Translations under genes and position numbers: made by a program
Source: Desulfonauticus submarinus
Lineage (GTDB): Bacteria > Desulfobacterota > Desulfovibrionia > Desulfovibrionales > Desulfonatronovibrionaceae
Length of the DNA: 64,000 nucleotides
Direction: 5' to 3'
NCBI RefSeq assembly: GCF_900104045.1
Contig: NZ_FNIN01000001.1
Span: 1-64,000, forward strand
In this document: positions 7,000 through 15,763 of the stretch, piece by piece
Layout of the letters: every line of letters starts with the position of its first letter
Position numbering within the stretch: position 1 is the stretch's first letter
The notes under the pieces: generated by a model
Databases searched by the model: none
The model's input: only the letters and a program-made list of their open reading frames with translations
What the model was told of the DNA's origin: nothing

Positions 7000-9015
7000 A
7001 TGTTTTTTAATAAAAAAAGCAAAGAAGAAGTAGAGCAGCAGCAAGAAGTTTCTTCGTCAGAATTAGATGAACTTAAAAAGAAAATATTAAATGCTAGTTT
7101 GCCAGATAATGTTACAAAAGTTGCTCTTAAAGAATTGGAGAAAATTAAATATATTAGCACATCTTCTGCTGAGTATACTATTGGTCTGAATTATATAAAT
7201 TGTCTTTTGGGATTGCCCTGGAATGAAGTGACTGCAGATAGTTTGGATTTGAGGAGAGCAAAGGAAATTTTGGATGAAGATCATTATGGTCTTATGGAGG
7301 TAAAAGAAAGAATTTTAGAGTTTTTAGCGGTTCGTTTGCTTAGAGCCAAAAAAAAGATAGGGGTTTTAGTGGTTGATGATGAAAAATTAACTTGTTTAAA
7401 TTTGCAGCATGTATTGGAAAAAGATGGATATCATGTGGATTATGCTTTAAATGGAAGAGATGCTTTAGAGTTAATAGAAAAAAACAATTATGATATTGTA
7501 ATTACTGATCTAAAGATGAGGGATATAGATGGATTTGGAGTGTTAGAAGCTGCTAAAAATAAGGATACTCATATAGAGGTTATTATTATTACTGGATACG
7601 CCACTGTCTCAACTGCAGTGTCTGCCCTGAAAAAGGGATCTTATCATTTTTTATCTAAACCTCTTCAGTTAGATGAAGTTAGAGATACAGTTAGAAAGGC
7701 ATTAAATAAACGATTAGTGCGCTTAGATCCTAGGGGACCAATTTTATGTTTTTTAGGTCCTCCAGGAACAGGTAAAACTTCGTTAGGTGTTTCCATAGCA
7801 AGAAGTTTAGGAAGAAAGTTTGTTAGAATCTCTTTGGCAGGGGTAAGAGATGAAGCTCAAATTCGAGGACATAGAAGAAGTTATGTAGGTGCGTTGCCTG
7901 GAAGAATTATTCAGGAAATTAAACGGTGTGGTTCCAAGAATCCTGTATTTATGTTAGATGAAATGGATAAAATAGGACAAGATTTTAAAGGTGATCCTGC
8001 AGCTCCTTTATTAGAGGTTTTAGATCCTGAACAGAATAAACATTTTGTAGATCATTATTTAGAGGTTCCTTTTGATTTGTCAAAAGTGATGTTTATTGCA
8101 ACAGCTAACACTTTAGATACTATTCCAGAACCTCTTTTAGATCGATTGGAAGTTTTATATTTGCCTGGATATACTAATGCAGAAAAAGTACAAATTGCTT
8201 TTAAATATTTGATCCCTAGAGCCATAAAAAGTGCTGCTTTAGAAGAGGTAAAGGTAAATTTTACAAAAGAAGGGGTAGAACATTTAATCAGAGGATATAC
8301 TAAAGAAGTTGGTCTTCGGGGGTTAAATAGGCAAGTGGAGGCTATTTGTCGTAAGCTTGCTAAGGAAATTTTGTTGTCAGCTGATACTAATATTCAGGAG
8401 ATTATTGTTGATGTAGAAAAAGTAGAGAGTTTGTTGGGTCCACCAAGATATGTTTCTCAAGTTTTAGATGCAAAAGATAGGGTTGGAGTGAGTACTGCTC
8501 TTGCTTGGACTCCTACTGGGGGAGAAATTCTTTTTGTAGAAGCTACTAAAATGAAGGGAAATAATGAACTTATTTTGACAGGTTCATTAGGAGATGTTTT
8601 AAAAGAATCTGCTCAAGCAGCTTTAAGTTATTTTAAAAGCAAAGCAGAGGAGTTTGAGATTCCAGAAGACTTTTTTTCTACCCATGATATTCATATTCAT
8701 GTCCCTGCAGGTGCTATTCCAAAAGATGGTCCTTCTGCAGGGCTAGCTATAGCAGCGGCTTTATATTCTCTTTTAAAAGAGATGCCTTGTAAAAGAGAAG
8801 TTGGAATGACAGGTGAAATTACACTTACAGGAAGAGTGTTGCCCATAGGGGGAGTTAGAGAGAAATTAATGGCAGCTCATTTAGCAGGGGTTAAAATAGT
8901 TTTATTGCCTGAAAAAAATCGACCAGATTTAGATAAGGTGCCAGAGGATATAAAAAATAGTTTGCGTATTATTTGGATTAAAGATTTAAAAGAAGCTTTA
9001 GAATTTGTTGTTTAA
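7000..9015 (+). CDS. Lon-type ATP-dependent protease with an embedded response-regulator receiver domain
   Basis: 671 residues. Residues about 20-117 match the Lon linker just before the AAA+ module (LPDNVTKVALKELEKIK, SAEYTIGLNYINCLLGLPW, ILDEDHYGLMEVKERILEFLAVR); the usual Lon N-terminal substrate-binding domain (some 200 residues) is absent. Residues about 118-238 are a full receiver domain with D126/D127, phospho-acceptor D170 (VITDLKM), T198 and K220. The Lon AAA+ module resumes at once: Walker A GPPGTGKT (253-260), Walker B FMLDEMDK (317-324). The protease domain has catalytic S579 (PKDGPSAG) and K622 (GGVREKL), so it should be active. A receiver placed in the loop leading to Walker A suggests phosphorylation control of ATPase or oligomer state. 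It is divergent from the kinase/sigma-54 operon, whose kinase is a candidate phosphodonor. SD AAAGGAG precedes the ATG. Confidence 0.95.
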   Translation: MFFNKKSKEEVEQQQEVSSSELDELKKKILNASLPDNVTKVALKELEKIKYISTSSAEYTIGLNYINCLLGLPWNEVTADSLDLRRAKEILDEDHYGLMEVKERILEFLAVRLLRAKKKIGVLVVDDEKLTCLNLQHVLEKDGYHVDYALNGRDALELIEKNNYDIVITDLKMRDIDGFGVLEAAKNKDTHIEVIIITGYATVSTAVSALKKGSYHFLSKPLQLDEVRDTVRKALNKRLVRLDPRGPILCFLGPPGTGKTSLGVSIARSLGRKFVRISLAGVRDEAQIRGHRRSYVGALPGRIIQEIKRCGSKNPVFMLDEMDKIGQDFKGDPAAPLLEVLDPEQNKHFVDHYLEVPFDLSKVMFIATANTLDTIPEPLLDRLEVLYLPGYTNAEKVQIAFKYLIPRAIKSAALEEVKVNFTKEGVEHLIRGYTKEVGLRGLNRQVEAICRKLAKEILLSADTNIQEIIVDVEKVESLLGPPRYVSQVLDAKDRVGVSTALAWTPTGGEILFVEATKMKGNNELILTGSLGDVLKESAQAALSYFKSKAEEFEIPEDFFSTHDIHIHVPAGAIPKDGPSAGLAIAAALYSLLKEMPCKREVGMTGEITLTGRVLPIGGVREKLMAAHLAGVKIVLLPEKNRPDLDKVPEDIKNSLRIIWIKDLKEALEFVV

Positions 9016-10605
9016 AATATATTCAGGCAGAGGTATTTTTTTACAAATTAAAGGCAGTTTTAACTGATTTCCTGTATCTCCAGGTTTGAGTTTAGATGAT
9101 TTCCATGCTTCATACCAGCCTGGCTTCATTAAAATAACTTTAGCGGCATTAAGAAAGTTTTGCTTTCTAAATACTCCATAGGGAAGTAAGCCATCTCCAA
9201 ATAATTGTTTTTCTATTTCTTCGCTTATTTTTTTTAAAAGAGAATTAATAGAATCAGGTATTGTTTTTAATTCAATACAAAATAGATAACAAAAATTTTT
9301 ATTGTCTACAACCATACACCAATGTGTTATTCCAATAGATAGATTTTTTTGCATTTTATTAACTGCTTTTGAGATTAATAGAGGAGAACTTTTTTCTCCA
9401 CATATATTAGCTATTTCTCCTGATTTGCTTTCAAAAATAATATTGGGAGTTGTTCCTGTAAAACTTTCAACTCTAACTAAATCATGCATAGCATAACGAT
9501 ATAAACCAGACCATGTTGTAATATACATCTCGTAAACTTTGCCTTTTTCTAATTCATGGGCAAGAAGAAAATTTTTTTTATCATCTGGTAGGCAAAACTC
9601 AAAAAATATACCAAATACTGCAAGAGGTGCTGCTGGAGTTTCTGCTTTTAAGGGAATAGTAAATTTACCTTCGCTTGCACCATATCCACAGTCCATAAAG
9701 CTAATGTTTGGAAACATGTTTCTTATTGTTTCCACATAACGACCAACAGAGCCTCCAAGCCAGCAACTTATTACCTGTAAATTAGGCCAATAGTTTTTAG
9801 GTGTGAGAGGAGATTTGTTTTTTATCATTTGGTGTTTTAATAAGTTCGCCTGTTGAGGTTGAGGACGGAGAAAGGGATTAAGAGATTTTCTTATTTTAGT
9901 TGGTATATTGAATATTGAACTAAGAGTGCCATTTGCGATATCTTTTAAGATAATATCTTGATATTTTATAACAGTATTTACAAGTTGTTTTAAGCGAGCG
10001 GCATTGTTGCCAATGATTAATCTTACATCTTGGGTTAAAGCAAATCTCATTAATGTGTAATCTAGGGCCAACGGATCTTTAATATCCAGGATTTCAAGAG
10101 GATAAGCACAAGTACGAATTAAGGCCTTGGGTGCTTTAATAAGACTAATTCCTGATGCACATCCTACAGGTATGTTTTTTTTACTAGGAGGAAAAAGGAT
10201 CTTATTGACCAAGGGCAACATCATTCCCTCAGATATTTTAGGAAATATTTCTTTTAATGCTTCTATTCTTAATTTAGTTATAAGATTTTTTACTTCTAGT
10301 CCTTTGGGAGATTCCGGTAAAATTTTTTCTTTCCCTGTAGTCCCACTAGTGACAATAAATACTTTTGGATCTCCTTTAAATAATTGATGAGGCTTTCCTT
10401 GAAAACTAGATATTGTATATGGTTCAATATCTCTCCAGTTAGTAGGATTAACATAATTTCTAAAGTCTTGAATGGTTTTTATTTTAGAAAAATGATGTTT
10501 TTGTCCAAATAAAGAATTTTTATTTTCTTTGATTATAGAAAAAAGTAGTTCTTTTTGAATGGAATGACAATTTTTACATATTTGTTTAAATTTTTTTATA
10601 TTCAT
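8998..10605 (-). CDS. GH3-family acyl-adenylating enzyme
   Basis: 535 residues with the GH3 (auxin-responsive promoter) family pattern: an N-terminal segment NPTNWRDIEPYTISSFQG, the ATP-binding loop FIVTSGTTGKEK, CWLGGSVGRYVETIRNMFP, DCGYGASEG, and YITTWSGLYRYAMHDLVRV. GH3 enzymes belong to the ANL adenylate-forming superfamily and, in plants, join carboxylic acids to amino acids; bacterial members have mostly unknown substrates. Its 3' end overlaps the Lon-type gene by 18 bp on the opposite strand, and it follows the ATPase/GNAT gene by 4 bp, so these two form one transcription unit. Substrate unknown. Confidence 0.88.
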   Translation of the reverse strand: MNIKKFKQICKNCHSIQKELLFSIIKENKNSLFGQKHHFSKIKTIQDFRNYVNPTNWRDIEPYTISSFQGKPHQLFKGDPKVFIVTSGTTGKEKILPESPKGLEVKNLITKLRIEALKEIFPKISEGMMLPLVNKILFPPSKKNIPVGCASGISLIKAPKALIRTCAYPLEILDIKDPLALDYTLMRFALTQDVRLIIGNNAARLKQLVNTVIKYQDIILKDIANGTLSSIFNIPTKIRKSLNPFLRPQPQQANLLKHQMIKNKSPLTPKNYWPNLQVISCWLGGSVGRYVETIRNMFPNISFMDCGYGASEGKFTIPLKAETPAAPLAVFGIFFEFCLPDDKKNFLLAHELEKGKVYEMYITTWSGLYRYAMHDLVRVESFTGTTPNIIFESKSGEIANICGEKSSPLLISKAVNKMQKNLSIGITHWCMVVDNKNFCYLFCIELKTIPDSINSLLKKISEEIEKQLFGDGLLPYGVFRKQNFLNAAKVILMKPGWYEAWKSSKLKPGDTGNQLKLPLICKKIPLPEYILNNKF

Positions 10606-10609
10606 ATTT

Positions 10610-12073
10610 TTAGATTAAATCTACTAAGTTATAATATTGTTGAACATAGTTTTTTAACTCGATTGCTTTATTTTCAAATAAGTTAATTTCATTAAAGTCT
10701 ATATTTTGATTGTTTAAGTAAGTATATAAAAGTGTAAAATTAGATATAGTTCTTAGGCAGATTCCAGAAAAGAAAAATTTTAAATTCAAAAGAGATTCGT
10801 CTATATTCCATGGAAGAGGGTTATCTGTGAAAATTTTTAAATGTATAGTTTTAAAATTTTTTATACAGAGATCTTTTATAATATTTTTAAGTTCTTTTTG
10901 CCAGTGTATGCCAAATTTTTTAATTATGATTGTAGTTAACATTGCTCTATTATCTTTTTTTATCAAAAATTCAGTTTTTCTTTTTAAATGTTTATTATAC
11001 TCTTTTTTAACTAAAGCAGGTAAACCACTGTGCTGTATTAAGTTTTTAATAATGATCTGATGTTCTTTTGGGACATAAAGTACACTTTCTGTTTTAGGTT
11101 TTTGAGTTAGAGAAATAGAATATAAAAGAGATTCTCTTTGGTTTGCTGTCTGCTCTTTAATATTTATGAATTTTGCTTTTTCATGAACTGAAAGTTTAAG
11201 AGCAAGAGGACAAAATTTAAAGTGTTTAGTAAGGCGTTGAGAGCCTGTGTGAGTAGTAACTAGATTGGATTCTAAGATTACTATATTATTATCCTTTTGC
11301 AAAGCATAGTTATATAATTTTTTTGCAATACGTATTAAAGCTGTACTATGCCTGTAGGTAGGATGAGTCATAAGTGCTCCTGCTTCTGCAATTTCTCTAC
11401 ATTCTGGAGATCGGATTAATGCTGAGTGAGCAATAACTTCATCTTCTTCATTTTTTGCCACAAAAGATATTATATTTCTCTCTTCTAGATGTTCTTTTAG
11501 TATTTCTGGATAATAAAAAGACGTTTTTGTGTAGGTGTATCTATATGTATGATAGGCGAGTTTAGTAATTTTATAAGAGTCATCTGGGATAGCTACACTA
11601 ATATTAAATTTTGATTTTTCTTTATTGTTAGATTCAATATAAGATTTTTTTGTTCGAGGAATGTTAAAATTTGATATTTTTTTATCTAAAATTGTTTGCC
11701 AACCATCATTGCCACAATTAATAAATTCGAAATTGTCTGTAAGTTTTTTAATAAGAAAAAATTTTAGCCCATCTATAGAGTTTTCTGGATTTTCTGGTGT
11801 ATATTGAGGAATATTTTTTTCATCAATAGGTATTCCTTTATTTTTTAAAATAACTTGAATTAGTTGTTTATCTTTTTTTATTTTAACTTTAACTTCAAAT
11901 AATTCTTTTTCATCAGAGGGAAAATTTTCAATAATATGCTCAGCAGCTTCTTCAACTGCTAAAGTTAATTCATTTTTTTCTTTTTCATTTGCTCCATAGA
12001 ATTCACAAATAGAAAAAATAAAATTTCTAATTATTGGTATTGCTTCAATTTGATAAATCGTTCTTAAGTTCAT
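10610..12073 (-). CDS. fusion of an anti-sigma-kinase-like ATPase domain and a GNAT acetyltransferase-like domain
   Basis: 487 residues. Residues 1-135 look like a HATPase_c_2 (RsbW/SpoIIAB-like) domain: NELTLAVEEAAEHIIENF is the N-box helix, and KNKGIPIDEKNIP plus DGLKFFLIKKLTDNFEF follow the G-box pattern. Residues about 155-310 resemble a GNAT domain (IPDDSYKITKLAYHTYRYTY, FVAKNEEDEVIAHSALIR, EIAEAGALMTHPTYRHSTA, then NLVTTHTGSQRLTKHFKFCP). The last 170 residues are unassigned. The pair with the GH3 enzyme 4 bp downstream suggests a linked pathway: adenylation of an acid and acyl transfer, with the ATPase domain as a regulatory partner. That link is inference. A good promoter lies at 12111-12140. 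Confidence 0.72.
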   Translation of the reverse strand: MNLRTIYQIEAIPIIRNFIFSICEFYGANEKEKNELTLAVEEAAEHIIENFPSDEKELFEVKVKIKKDKQLIQVILKNKGIPIDEKNIPQYTPENPENSIDGLKFFLIKKLTDNFEFINCGNDGWQTILDKKISNFNIPRTKKSYIESNNKEKSKFNISVAIPDDSYKITKLAYHTYRYTYTKTSFYYPEILKEHLEERNIISFVAKNEEDEVIAHSALIRSPECREIAEAGALMTHPTYRHSTALIRIAKKLYNYALQKDNNIVILESNLVTTHTGSQRLTKHFKFCPLALKLSVHEKAKFINIKEQTANQRESLLYSISLTQKPKTESVLYVPKEHQIIIKNLIQHSGLPALVKKEYNKHLKRKTEFLIKKDNRAMLTTIIIKKFGIHWQKELKNIIKDLCIKNFKTIHLKIFTDNPLPWNIDESLLNLKFFFSGICLRTISNFTLLYTYLNNQNIDFNEINLFENKAIELKNYVQQYYNLVDLI

Positions 12074-12110
12074 AATTATTACTATACTGTTTTTAAAAAT
12101 AAGAGAGAAT

Positions 12111-12140
12111 ATTATATTTCTTTTGTTTAATTAATGTCAA
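12111..12140 (-). promoter_or_regulatory. sigma-70 promoter of the ATPase/GNAT-GH3 unit
   Basis: On the minus strand TTGACA (12135-12140) and TATAAT (12111-12116) are both perfect, with an 18-base spacer. Transcription should begin near 12104, about 30 bases before ATG 12073. Confidence 0.75.
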
Positions 12141-12273
12141 TAAATTTATTTATTAGGGATATTTTAAAAATTTGAAGTTTTTTGGACAATTTTTAAAAAT
12201 TATAATATGTTAAAAACTATATTATAAAAAAATGTGTGGCCTCGATAATAAAAGATAGTAGAGAAGAAATATT

Positions 12274-12321
12274 GAGAACAAGGACTATTTTGTTTTTGGG
12301 ATATAAAATGTCCTTGTTCTC
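12274..12321 (-). terminator. hairpin after metE, possible terminator
   Basis: Twelve-base complementary arms (GAGAACAAGGAC and its complement) enclose a 24-base AT-rich loop just downstream of the metE stop. There is no strong U-tract on either side, so termination is likely but not certain; a role in mRNA 3' end protection is an alternative. Confidence 0.45.
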
Positions 12322-12330
12322 TTATTTGCT

Positions 12331-14604
12331 TTATTTATATTTTTCTCTGAGCATTTTAGCAGCAGAGACCATATTTTTAAGAGAGGCAAGGGTTTCTGGC
12401 CATTCTCTTGTTTTTAATCCACAATCTGGATTTACCCAGAGTTTTTCTTTGGGTATTACTTTTAAAGCTAGTTCTAGAAGTTCTTTTATTTCTTCTATGC
12501 TTGGTACTCTAGGACTGTGAATATCATAAATCCCAGGACCTATTTCATTCGGATAATTGAATTCCTTAAAAACTTCTAAAAGCTCCATTTTGCTTCTACT
12601 TGCCTCTATACTGATGACATCTGCATCCATTTTAGCAATCCATTCTATTATATCTTCAAAATCACTATAACACATATGGGTATGTATTTGTGTTTCATCT
12701 TTTACGCCAGAGGTTGCTAACTTAAAGGCATTTATTGCCCAAGATAGATATTCTGACCATTTGTTTTGTTTTAAAGGCAATCCTTCTCTTAAAGCAGGTT
12801 CGTCTATTTGAATAACTTTAATATTGGCTTTTTCTAAGTCTTTTACTTCTTCTCGTATGGCCAAAGCAAGTTGAAAAGCAGTATCTTTGCGAGGTTGATC
12901 ATCTCTAACAAAACTCCAACAGAGCATAGTAATAGGACCTGTAAGCATTCCTTTGACAGGCTTTGTGGTTTTAGATTGAGCATAGGTAATCCATTCTATT
13001 GTCATGGGAGAGGGTCTTTCTATGTCTCCATAGATAATAGGTGGTTTAACACATCTAGTTCCATAACTTTGCACCCATCCATTTTCTGTGGAGCAATATC
13101 CTTTTAATTGTTGTCCAAAATATTCTACCATATCATTTCGTTCGGGCTCACCATGAACAAAAACATCTAGTCCAAGTTCTTCTTGTCTTTGGATTACTTC
13201 ATCTATAAATTTTTTTATTTTTTGTTTATATTCTTGTTCATTTAACTCTCCTTTTTTATATAAAAGACGGGTTTTTCTAATTTCTGGTGTTTGAGGGAAT
13301 GATCCAATAGTAGTGGTTGGGAATAATGGTAAATTAAGGATAGAGCGCTGTTTTTTATTTCTTTCTTTATAGGAACTTTGTCGTTGAAACATTTTGGTAT
13401 TAATTTGACTTAATTTATCTTGGATGTTTGTGATAGTTCGTAATGTGCTTTTTTGTCTAGAGTCTATTGTTTTTTGATTTTCTTCTAAAATTTTTGATAC
13501 ATCCTTTCCCTCTAAAGCCTGTTTTAAAATTTTTAATTCTTCACATTTTTGTTTGGCAAAAGACATCCATGATTTTAATTCTAAAGATAATTTTTTTTCA
13601 TATTCTAAATCAATAGGAACATGTAATAAAGAACAAGATGTAGATAACATAATTCTTTCTATATCTAAGGATTTACTAGACAAAATATTTTTTATATCAT
13701 CTAATATTTTATTTAAATTTGCTTTCCAAATATTTCTACCATTGATGATACCTAGGGATAAAAAAGTGTTTTTAAATTCATGTAAGTAATTGAGTTGTTT
13801 TTTGCCTCTAATTAAATCTAAGTGTAATCCATCTATAGGAAGAGATAACACAGTATCTTTATTGTCTAAGATATCTTCAAAGTATGTTGCTAATAAGATT
13901 TTATTGTTAGAAGGAAGATGTTTTTTTATTTTTTTATAGGCCTTGATAAATAATTCTTTGATCTTAGATGGAAGATTTAAGACAAGAATTGGTTCATCAA
14001 TTTGAATCCACTCACAATACGGTGATATTTTAATAAGTAATTCAATATAGATATCTATTATCGGATCTATTAAACTCCATTTATCAAAATTTTTATCCTG
14101 AGATTTTCCAAGATAAAGATAAGTAAGAGGGCCTATAAGAATAGGTTTTAGATTAGCAAAACCACTATTTTTAGCCTCTTTTAATTCAACAATTATTTTA
14201 TTACTGTTGAGAGAGAATTGTTGCCCTTTATAAAATTCAGGAACTATGTAATGATAATTAGTATCAAACCATTTAGTCATTTCCATGGCTTTAGCATTTT
14301 GAGTGCCTCTAGCCATGGCAAAGTAAGTATCCATTTCTGATTTTGTAGAAGAAGTTTGAAATCTTTTTGGTATTGCACCCAAAGTCATACTCATATCTAG
14401 TACTTGATCATAATAGGAAAAATCTCCTACTGTAATAAAATCAAAGTTCATTTCTTTTTGTAAGTATAAATTTTGTTGTCGAATATTTTTTCCTGTCTGT
14501 TCAAGTTGTTCTAGAGAAATGTTGCCTTTCCAATATGCTTCTATTGCCTTTTTAAGTTCTCTTTGGGCACCAATGCGTGGTAACCCCAATACATGTGTGT
14601 ACAT
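12331..14604 (-). CDS. metE: cobalamin-independent methionine synthase
   Basis: 757 residues, the usual MetE length, with both halves present. It transfers a methyl group from 5-methyl-tetrahydrofolate (polyglutamate) to homocysteine in the cytoplasm. The N-terminal half starts VLGLPRIGAQRELKKAIEAYW. The C-terminal catalytic half has TTTIGSFPQTPEIR, VHGEPERNDMVEYFGQQL and the zinc ligands in HTHMCYSDF and VNPDCGLKTREW (last Cys 728). ATG 14604 follows an AGGAGGACC site. A cobalamin riboswitch with terminator lies upstream, so it is predicted to be shut off when B12 is available, implying the genome also has the B12-dependent enzyme MetH elsewhere. Confidence 0.97.
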   Translation of the reverse strand: MYTHVLGLPRIGAQRELKKAIEAYWKGNISLEQLEQTGKNIRQQNLYLQKEMNFDFITVGDFSYYDQVLDMSMTLGAIPKRFQTSSTKSEMDTYFAMARGTQNAKAMEMTKWFDTNYHYIVPEFYKGQQFSLNSNKIIVELKEAKNSGFANLKPILIGPLTYLYLGKSQDKNFDKWSLIDPIIDIYIELLIKISPYCEWIQIDEPILVLNLPSKIKELFIKAYKKIKKHLPSNNKILLATYFEDILDNKDTVLSLPIDGLHLDLIRGKKQLNYLHEFKNTFLSLGIINGRNIWKANLNKILDDIKNILSSKSLDIERIMLSTSCSLLHVPIDLEYEKKLSLELKSWMSFAKQKCEELKILKQALEGKDVSKILEENQKTIDSRQKSTLRTITNIQDKLSQINTKMFQRQSSYKERNKKQRSILNLPLFPTTTIGSFPQTPEIRKTRLLYKKGELNEQEYKQKIKKFIDEVIQRQEELGLDVFVHGEPERNDMVEYFGQQLKGYCSTENGWVQSYGTRCVKPPIIYGDIERPSPMTIEWITYAQSKTTKPVKGMLTGPITMLCWSFVRDDQPRKDTAFQLALAIREEVKDLEKANIKVIQIDEPALREGLPLKQNKWSEYLSWAINAFKLATSGVKDETQIHTHMCYSDFEDIIEWIAKMDADVISIEASRSKMELLEVFKEFNYPNEIGPGIYDIHSPRVPSIEEIKELLELALKVIPKEKLWVNPDCGLKTREWPETLASLKNMVSAAKMLREKYK

Positions 14605-14671
14605 TTGGGTCCTCCTTTTTATTTTTTTGTTTTAGTATATCGTAAAATTTTTAAATCTGCCAACTTTATTT

Positions 14672-14717
14672 TAAAAAATAAAAAAGCCCATTCCTTATTA
14701 CAGGAATGGGCTTTTAC
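14672..14717 (-). terminator. intrinsic terminator of the cobalamin riboswitch
   Basis: On the minus strand an 11-base stem (AAGCCCATTCC with its complement, 8-base loop) is followed by a U-rich run (TTTTTTATTTTTTAA). It sits about 70 bases before metE and after the B12 aptamer, the expected place for a ligand-controlled terminator. Confidence 0.85.
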
Positions 14718-14769
14718 GCATAATAGAATAGCAGTGGCCTTTTATTTTAGGCCCTCTCCTATTCTTCAC

Positions 14770-14968
14770 CCATCCCCGCGGGGTGAGAATAGACGCGTTA
14801 ATCCAGGACGTCTTCTGGCTTCCGACTAGATAAATCTATGTAAACACCCTTCCCAAGATAAAATCTCAGTGGATGTTTACTCTATATATGTCGGTTACAG
14901 CAGCGCGTCTGCCACGGATTTTCACCGTGTTCCGTTTCCTGGACGCGTTTATGTGTTTACAGAGTAAA
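14770..14968 (-). ncRNA. cobalamin riboswitch upstream of metE
   Basis: Read on the minus strand the region has the aptamer hallmarks: GGTGAAAATCCGTGGCAGA, then GCGCTGCTGTAACCG, and the B12 box AGTCGGAAGCCAGAAGAC (14810-14827). The ends pair as P1 (ACGCGTCCAGGA with TCCTGGATTAACGCG). Adenosyl- or methylcobalamin binding should favour the terminator at 14672-14717 and lower metE expression. Limits are approximate; the 5' end is set from the promoter. Confidence 0.93.
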
Positions 14969-14974
14969 CGGGCT

Positions 14975-15002
14975 TGTATATTGGGAGAGGAATAGGTGTC
15001 AA
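14975..15002 (-). promoter_or_regulatory. promoter of the riboswitch-metE transcript
   Basis: Minus-strand TTGACA (14997-15002) and TATACA (14975-14980) with a 16-base spacer; the start would be near 14968, just before the aptamer P1 arm. Confidence 0.7.
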
Positions 15003-15036
15003 GTTTAAAATTGTTTTTGAATTTAGGAGTATTGTT

Positions 15037-15750
15037 ATGAAAGTTGTTATTGCAGGGGCTACTGGTGATATTGGAAAGGCCGTGGCTAAAGAACTTTTAC
15101 ATCAGGGATATAACTTACTTTTACTTTATAGGAGTGAAGAAAAAAGACAAACTTTAGAACAAGAGTTAGGAACTTTTGGGATAAATTTTTTCTGTATAAA
15201 AAATTTTGATTCTCAACAATTTAAAAAAAGTCTTGACGATTTTTTGCCTACAGCCTTTGTAAATGCAATAGGAGATGGATTTTATAATAAAATAGAAAAT
15301 ATTACTGTTGAAGAATTGGATAATTGTTATGAATCAAATTTCAAAGTTCCTTTTTTTATAAGTCAATGCATATTTTCTTTTTTTAAAAAAAATAAGAAAG
15401 GACATATTGTATTTATTAACTCAATTTCTGGATTAGAAGGTTTTCCGTATGGAGGGGCATATTGTAGTTTTAAATTTGCTTTGAGAGGATTGGCTGAAGT
15501 TATGTATAAAGAAGGTAAACGTTATAACATTAAAATTAGTTCAATATATCCTGGTGTTGTTAATACAAAATTACTAGAGAAGATGCCTTTTAGACCAAAA
15601 ATAAAAGATTGCCTTGATCCTAAAGACATTGCATTGGCTGTTAAATATATTTTGGAACTACCATATCAAGTTGAAATTAAAGATTTAATTTTAAAAAATA
15701 CATCTTTGCATTGGATAAAAGTGTCTTCTAATAGAAAAAACAAAGAATAA
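15037..15750 (+). CDS. short-chain dehydrogenase/reductase
   Basis: 237 residues from ATG 15037, chosen because TAGGAG lies 8 bases before it and the Rossmann strand begins at once (MKVVIAGATGDIGKAVAKEL); the frame also extends 21 codons further upstream without an SD. The cofactor loop is GATGDIG (7-13), the active site is S129 (NSISG) and Y142-x3-K146 (YCSFK), with 13 residues between Ser and Tyr as expected. Such enzymes reduce or oxidise a carbonyl or hydroxyl with NAD(P). Similar to YdfG/DltE-like SDRs; the substrate is unknown. Convergent with the transporter gene, 13 bp apart. Confidence 0.88.
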   Translation: MKVVIAGATGDIGKAVAKELLHQGYNLLLLYRSEEKRQTLEQELGTFGINFFCIKNFDSQQFKKSLDDFLPTAFVNAIGDGFYNKIENITVEELDNCYESNFKVPFFISQCIFSFFKKNKKGHIVFINSISGLEGFPYGGAYCSFKFALRGLAEVMYKEGKRYNIKISSIYPGVVNTKLLEKMPFRPKIKDCLDPKDIALAVKYILELPYQVEIKDLILKNTSLHWIKVSSNRKNKE

Positions 15751-15763
15751 ATTTTATTTTATA

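Noticed and set aside
12236-12520. 94-residue plus-strand open frame
   Set aside because: Mostly antisense to the end of metE and includes the hairpin after it; no SD.
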